Source: Acheta domesticus
Taxonomy: Eukaryota > Arthropoda > Insecta > Orthoptera > Gryllidae
DNA length: 64,000 bases
Reading direction: 5' to 3'
Assembly: GCA_031308135.1 (NCBI GenBank)
Contig: JAHLJT010009419.1
Span: 32,082,869-32,146,868 of the forward strand
In this document: positions 57,613 through 64,000 of the stretch, piece after piece
Numbering within the stretch: the first letter of the stretch is position 1
Layout of the letters: each line of letters starts with the position of its first letter
Translations under genes and position numbers: made by a program
The notes under the pieces: generated by a model
What the model saw: only the letters and a program-made list of their open reading frames with translations
What the model was told of the DNA's origin: nothing
Databases searched by the model: none

Positions 57613-58355
57613 TAACATTAATATTGTTATTATTAAATATGAATAATACGAATTCAATATCAAAAATATAAATTTCAAAGAAAAGAACGGAATAAACATT
57701 GTAGGAGATTGTAGGAGAGGTATCAAGTATAAAGCAATGTTTTAGGATATTAGTGATGTTTTATTGTGATGCACTCGACAAAAGCCGGTTTAAAATATCA
57801 CACACGTTTGATGATGTCACAATATTTCGTGCTGACGTCTAAAATTTACTTCTGAATGAAATAATACTAGCGGGATTTATTCCTGAAGTATTTTCATTCC
57901 TCCTCTCTTTAACATTTCATATTTTCACTGTTGGGCAGACATTCATTACAGACCTCATCACGTTTTATATGCTGTTTCTTTTTCGTGTTTCACATCCCAT
58001 AATACAAATATAATTTCATGACTAATTGGATTTTGGGGTGAAGTTATATAACGATAAACTCTTTGTGTTTTTATACCAGTCATCTTTAACTCTGAATATG
58101 TGATTGGATGTTAGGTAAGTGGAAGTGGAACATGGATTTATATATTTATTAATCTGCAAAATCTGATTAATAAAAACAACCAACGTTTCAGTCAAATAAT
58201 TGCGGATTCCTTCTATCCCTTAGAAAATACGAAATATTGAATAAAAGTATATTAAGCATGATTTCTGAAGTATTTTGACTCTAATTTTCTATCGTTATTT
58301 CAGTCATTCTGCAAACTTTCAGAGTTCAATTAAAAATCGCCTTAAAGGTGTAACG
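55990..58355. other. AT-rich stretch, no gene seen; (ATT)n at 57581-57610
   Basis: Frames below 95 codons. A ten-unit (ATT)n microsatellite at 57581-57610. A mixed-composition patch at 56930-57300 is open for 95 codons on the plus strand without recognisable domain. Confidence 0.45.
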
Positions 58356-58359
58356 CAGG

Positions 58360-58870
58360 TGTGACCCCAGCGCGGTGAACCCAAGAACTCAGAAGGAGGT
58401 CCAGCGCGAGGCCACCGCGAGCGGGGCCGTATAAATTACGCGGCCATTAAGCATATTGCGGGGGCGGAGGCGGATGTTCGCGGAAGACGCACCGCGGAAA
58501 CCGCGCCGCTAACCGAAACAGCGCCCCCACAATGCATTGCCTTAATCCGTTCGCCGATAAGACCGTAAATATCGGCAACGCATTGGAGGCGACTGGGAGT
58601 CGAGTTTAATTGGTTGAGTGGAGAGCGTTTCTCAGGAGCAAGTTGCACTGCGAGGCTGGGTGGGGCGGGGCGGGGAGGTGGGAAACGGGGGGAGGGGGCG
58701 GAGCCCGCAGACCGTCGCCAACTTCGAGGTCCCAGGCCCCGTCTCGCCGCCCCGTCCCTCCACGCCCCGCGGAGGACAAACAACTTTCCCTGCGGGAATA
58801 AGTGGCGCGCGTCGCCTGCAGTCTCGGCCGCGCGAGGGGGAGAAGAGTAACGAGGTGGGAACGCACCTCC
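58360..58870. promoter_or_regulatory. CpG-rich island with TATA-like motif
   Basis: GC- and CpG-dense, non-repetitive DNA with an embedded TATAAAT at about 58430-58436 between GGGGCC and ACGCGGCC. Several AT-rich words stand inside GC-rich context (GATAAGACCGTAAATATCGG near 58555). Such islands with a TATA motif are consistent with a promoter; no adjoining exon is recognised. The 184-codon minus and 180-codon plus frames overlap and look compositional. Confidence 0.3.
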
Positions 58871-58879
58871 GAGACGCGC

Positions 58880-61800
58880 CAAGACGCCAAAAGCATTTCT
58901 GCGGGGTCTTTTGGTGCGTGGTGCGGCTCCGACAACACAGCGTGATGAGCTTTTCACTGCGTAATGCACGTTCGTGCGGGAGTACGCCATATCAGAGTTT
59001 CCGAAAATTTACAATCACACTAATTGATGAACATCAAACAAATATCTTCCGAGTAGCTCTTCATGATGTGTTAAACGCATCTGCCATTGTTACCCATCTG
59101 CCATGCATCCATCTTCCACCATGCATCCAGTCGCCAAACACATCTCTGTCACGTGTTTAAGTGCACATAACATTTTCAATTTCGTCGAAAATTTCTGATA
59201 CTATAAATATTATTTACACCCAAACGTCTAAGATTGTTTTCCAAAGATGCACCATAAAGATGCAACAAGATGTTTGTAATCGAGACTACGGACACTACAA
59301 CTTTGGGTAGTATATTTGCGCGTCCCGTGCTTTCAGCTTCTCATAAAGTGATAGTTATTGCTTAGTGATATCTCGTGCAAAATTAACATTCACCTTTTTT
59401 TTAAACTTTCCCAATGATGTTTTGAATATGTAAACTTCGAACAGTTATGTACCTTTTAAATCACTGAATGAACGCCAGAACATCTCCAAGTGAGTTTTGC
59501 AGATGGATAAAATGCATTCTATTGCACGCATAATTTTAATCTAAATTTCCCACAATTATGATTAGAATGGATTACAGTTTTCCTCATCCTATCCTTCCCA
59601 GAGACTCTGAGTTGCCAAACGCAATTCCTCTTGGTCATTTAGGATGAAATGGTCTTTTGACGTCACCTCGTAAAGAGGTTCTCGCCTGCCACAGATCTCT
59701 CATGAGACATTTAGATTTATCTCAGCAGCTAGAAATTCCCTTAAATCGTAGGAGTACCTGCAGTTTACGCTTACAATTATCCGGAAAACTATTGTATTAA
59801 ACCTAAAAATTCCCATTAAAGATGAATTGCGACTGTGTGCAAAGTTCTTTTGACGCCGCTCAGGAAAATATAGGTCCGTGATTTCTGAAGTGCAACGGTC
59901 CTCTAATAGGATTTTCCATCAATTGTTTAGACTATATCATTTTATAACACACCCTAAACATTTACGTTTATGTTTCGATACTGCATACATCACTGAGACG
60001 ACCGTCGGAAAGCGCAATGTTTAGCGCTGAGAGCGTGTGCATGCGTGATCGACTGCCGCCGTCCCCCGATCCCCTCCCGCAGTGAATTAAGGAACTATTG
60101 AACGCTTTTCTTGGTCATATTGTAAAAATTAATATAACAATTCTAATTAAAGAAATGGTTGAACGTAGTGATAACATATTTCATGAAATGTAGGTATGCT
60201 GGTATTCAGAATATCGTCGTAGATTTCTTGCTAAAGCCATCAAATGTTCGGGAAAGAATATAATCTATTGGAAGTGGATCGTGCATCAGACACAATCAAA
60301 ACCAAGGAATGTCGTCGAACGCTTAACAGACCACAGACATACACCGCAGTTTATGTGCCATTCAAGTTTCTTACAACCGCAAAGTATATTCCATTATTGG
60401 ACAATAAATTTTCATGTCTCTAATATATCAGAAGCAGTAGATACTTGAAAATACGGAAGTGGAGCAACCTCACGTACAGAAATTCTAGGCTTCAAATTAC
60501 TTCATGTGAATTGATTGATCTTATAAAACTCTTACACTTACAATAAAGTGATTGAAAAAAGTTCCTTCTAACGGCAAGGTGGTGTTTGAGGATGCATACG
60601 TTAAGGTGGGTCGGATGGAACCCGAAAAGGTTTTCACTTATTTTCAAACCAATAAAGTGATTCAATTACGTTTCAAACAATTATGTTATGTACAATTATG
60701 TAGAAATGTGTGTTTATTTTACGCTCAAGTATTTCGTATACCTTTTTGTGAATTTCTATCTTTTCATAAGAAACCTTTTGTAAAAATTCTGTGTAACAAA
60801 AACTTAAGGAACGTTTTGACCAACTTTGTGATTTTTATGTTTGTGAAAAGAGAGATAAATTAAAGAACTAAGAAAAATCTATTTTCAGACCACACTCCCA
60901 CTCTTCCCCCTTTTCATACAAAAAACCTATTAAAAATATTTTTTTCCTACAAACCTGGAAATATTCAATCCTGGGATGCATAATAATGACTTCCTAAACA
61001 TTGCTTTGGAGGCAAAATATACCTCTGATAGCATACATCTACCATCATAATTTGGTTCGAACTAGCTCCATGTGCCAACGGGTGGGCCAGTGCTCCGCAC
61101 TGCAACGGGTTTCCACTTCCTCACAAATTAAGTCCAAAGCACCATTAACTATTTGTTCGGAAGTGGAGAAATACAATTTTGTAATTCATCTTGTATGTTG
61201 TAATGGAGAAAGACGGGAGAACAAAATAACTACAAATAATAAAACAATATGACAACAAGAAACGTATCCGACCCAGACGCACACACTAACAGAAACTCTT
61301 ATTGTTAGTATAATACGTACCCGAGTGCTACGTCTGTACCAGAGTTCACTAAGGTCGGGTAGAGATGAAAGAAGGAATTCCTAAAATTAAGTGATCTTAA
61401 GAAAATGGAGGTTAAATTTCACAAACAGTGTTCGCTAGAGTCGCTTCCTACCCCGACCTTACCGTTTGAGGGATATTGTACTTTACGCAATGATGGTAAA
61501 CTGTTAGCAAAACTTCTTCAAGATCGCCTAAGGCCGGTATACGTTTTCGAACACTTCCATAACTTTCCACTAGTCATCTATAAAATTATTAGTGTTAATC
61601 ATCAATAGTTCCTTGGGTATAGAAAAAACTAATTATTTTTTAAATCTAATAACAACATACCGGAGAGTGAATGTATCTGGAAGCAGATCCACAATTAACA
61701 AAACTGTTATTCAAAAATACTTGATAATATGGATTTTCTTTCTCTGAAAATTTGTTCCCTGCTCCTTGATACAGATATCTTATTTATCTTACTTTACGTG

Positions 61801-62580
61801 TGAATAACAACAGCTAATAGTACTCTTATTTTATTGGCAAGTGTATTTTAGATCTCTTCCCTATATATTTCTTATTTAAAACTTCTTGTTGTGTCTGTAT
61901 TATAAGTTTCAATAATCCAAGAAGGAAAATTACAATAAATATCTTGAAAAATATTGCGATTTGCCTTGCATGTAGTAATATTTCTCATTTTTAACGCATT
62001 TCGTTTCTATTATTTTTTTAACATTTAACACAATATTTTTCTCATTATCCTACTCTAAAAATTTAAAAATGCATTTACAACTTGTTAAATTTCTTTTGCA
62101 TCGTAAACTATCCGGCATTATCGAACAATCGACCCAAAATGCCAAATACATACATATATTCCTTTTGAATAAAATGTATTAATGCATAAATAATATGACA
62201 CGTTTCATATCTCAATATTTTCAACAAGCAGACATAATTCAAGAGGCAAGCTTTACAGATTCACAGCACAATATTATTACAACTAAACGTTTCTTCACTG
62301 ACAAAATATTATTCATTTATTACCAATCAGTTTTATATTATCATGGTAAACGAAACTTGTGTAACAAGAGTATTAGCAATGGAAGGAAAAATTAATGTAT
62401 GCATAAGAATAGAGGATAAGGAAGGAAGAAAGAAGAGCACAGAATCCGCGTAAGAATAGATTGAAAACGTGTGAAACCGAACGTTCCCCGACGAGCTAAA
62501 CATCCCAGCTCTTTTAATATTAAGTCTTCCTGTAATAGATGAGCCTCGGGACAAACCCTTTTAATCCGGTTCCGTTCTTC
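58880..62580. other. No gene seen
   Basis: About 3.7 kb of AT-rich DNA with frames at most about 105 codons (60552-60863 the longest), none with a motif I can identify. TAAAGTGATT recurs near 60544 and 60653. Confidence 0.45.
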
Positions 62581-62689
62581 GAGCAATATTTAATGTTTGC
62601 TCGGCAAGCGGCCCACCCACCCCCGTCCCGGGCTCTTCCGTTCCTCGTTGGGGCTCCTCGCAGAGCCGATGGGGATGGAGCGGCGGGAG

Positions 62690-63330
62690 GCGGCGGGGGC
62701 GCGGCAGCGGGGGCGGCAGCGGGGGCGGCAGCGGGGGCGGCAGCGGGGGCGGCAGCGGGGGCGGCAGCGGGGGCGGCAGCGGGGGCGGCAGCGGGGGCGG
62801 CAGCGGGGGCGGCAGCGGGGGCGGCAGCGGGGGCGGCAGCGGGGCCGGAGCCGGAGCGGCAGCGGGGACGGCAGCGGGGGCGGCAGCAGGGGCGGCAGTG
62901 GGAGGGGAGCGGGGGCGGGAGCAGGGGCGGGAGCGGGGGCGGGAGCAGGGGCGGCAGCGGTGGCGGCAGCGGGGGCGGCAGCGGAGGCGGCAGCGGTGGC
63001 GGCAGCGGGGGCGGCAGCGGAGGCGGCAGCGGGGACGACAGCGGGGACGGTAGCGGGGACGGCAGCGGGAGGGGAGCGGGGCGGCAGTTGGAGGGGAGCG
63101 GGGGTGGGGGCGGGGGCGGGAGCAGGGGTGGGGCGGGAGCGGGGGCGGGAGTGGGGGCGGGAGCGGGGGCGGGAGCGGGGGCGGGAGCGGGGGCGGGAGC
63201 GGGGGCGGGGGCGGGAGCAGGGGCGGGAGCGGGAGCCGGAGCGGGCGCGGGAGCGGGGGCCGGAGCGGGCGCGGGAGCGGGGGCCGGAGCAGGGGCGGGG
63301 GCGGGAGCAGGGGCGAGAGCGGGGGCGGGA
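62690..63330. repeat. 12-bp G-rich minisatellite
   Basis: GGGGGCGGCAGC repeats about a dozen times from about 62697 to 62845, then gives way to GGAGCGGGGGCG-type 12-bp units with longer-range alternation (GGCAGCGGTGGC / GGCAGCGGAGGC) up to about 63330. Every unit carries runs of four or five Gs. Because 12 is a multiple of three, the plus frames encode poly(Ala-Ala-Ala-Gly), (Arg-Gln-Arg-Gly) or (Gly-Ser-Gly-Gly) and the minus frames poly(Pro-Ala). Six frames of 264-338 codons are open across it and none needs a gene to explain it. Confidence 0.95.
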
Positions 63331-63334
63331 TAGG

Positions 63335-63545
63335 GGGCGGGGAGGCGGCGGGGGCAACGCCGGGTACAGTGGCGGGGGCAGCGGCGGGGGGCGGGCTGGC
63401 GAGGGCGGCCGGGAGCGGCGGGAGTGGGATGGCGAGAAGGGGTTCGGTGGCAGGAGAAGGCCGTTGCCCATCGTCCGTGCACACACGTTCCGCGCTCGCC
63501 CATTGCCCTTTCGGGCGAGCTGCACTTACTTTCCATTCGATTCGA
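63335..63545. other. GC-rich flank of the 12-bp array
   Basis: Non-repetitive GC-rich shoulder falling to AT-rich DNA at about 63540. No gene recognised. Confidence 0.4.
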
Positions 63546-63549
63546 GGAA

Positions 63550-64000
63550 TGCCATTTTCTAGGTCGTTAATGAAGTACGCAATGAGGGCACGCCACTCAC
63601 TACCATAAACACTTCATACACAATTACTTTAAATCATCTTCGTAAATCGGTGGCGAACAACAAAAGTGGCATATTACAAATGCAGTATTTTTAATGAAGT
63701 CAAGAAATATGCTAATGAAATAGCTTTTTTACTAGTAAAGAATATATAAATATATTTCACTCGACAACTGGTAAATAGACTTTGGTCGCAAAATATTGGA
63801 AAGACTTTGGTCGCGACTTCATATACCAAGCATTCTAGTGAATTGTTTAATGTAGTATTTTCCAATCCACCAAAGGAATGTGCTGGCAATACAATAAGGA
63901 TTGTATATTATTATTGTTTTATTTTCAATATTTAATCGTGTATGACTAAATATTATTGCATTCAGTGTTCTTGTTTGTGAGCATCATAAAACTGATGTTT
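63550..64000. other. AT-rich stretch, no gene seen
   Basis: Short frames only. GACTTTGGTCGC is repeated near 63779 and 63803. Confidence 0.45.

Noticed and set aside
62520..63562. Six overlapping frames of 264-338 codons
   Set aside because: Poly-Ala/Gly, Arg-rich and poly-Pro/Ala translations of the 12-bp array on both strands.
1..64000. A host defence, biosynthetic or other multi-gene system
   Set aside because: No cluster of intact genes exists. The only recognisable coding sequences are decayed transposon fragments.

Overview
The window looks like accessory, repeat-laden nuclear DNA of an arthropod, most likely an insect. I read this from the mix of decayed transposable elements (Jockey-type and another non-LTR retrotransposon, a Helitron, a GTF2IRD2-like hAT, a Penelope-like foldback, and tRNA-derived SINEs) and from an AT-rich background broken by GC-rich islands. 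I cannot name the species. There is no prokaryotic gene organisation and no confident intact host gene. Almost every long open frame comes from low-complexity or tandemly repeated DNA.

Layout, 0-31 kb: SINE copy (about 61-597); pyrimidine-rich tract with a 26-27 bp minisatellite (1.8-2.4 kb); tRNA-like SINE head (4.44 kb); 21-bp minisatellite (6.83 kb); a possible minus-strand exon next to a CpG-rich island (7.4-8.1 kb); G-rich minisatellite (10.7-11.2 kb); 14-bp array (15.9-16.3 kb); 18-bp array (22.1-22.75 kb) and a GC island (23.0-23.5 kb); 10-bp array (26.5-26.9 kb); a dispersed repeat with an internal duplication (29.3-29.9 kb).

Layout, 31-64 kb: a SINE-like head followed by a near-perfect foldback with hammerhead-like cores, bounded by 14-nt direct repeats (31.4-31.75 kb); a reverse-transcriptase element C-terminus beside an (AAT)n tract (32.3-32.6 kb); three diverged copies of a ~285-bp tandem unit (34.4-35.3 kb) next to a GC island; SINE copies at 36.5, 44.2 and 53.2 kb; a Jockey fragment abutting an inverted copy of the 29-kb repeat (38.8-39.8 kb); a hAT 5' end (42.6 kb); a GC island (46.8-47.4 kb); diverged tandem repeats leading into a Helitron coding relic (49.5-51.8 kb); a 20-bp array (54.6-55.6 kb); a GC island containing a TATA-like motif (58.4 kb); a 12-bp array (62.7-63.3 kb).

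Nothing here forms a working pathway. The notable themes are nested transposon decay, seven GC-rich minisatellites with strong purine/pyrimidine strand bias, and one foldback element with possible ribozyme ancestry. Identifications of decayed elements rest on motifs read by eye and have not been checked by a database search.
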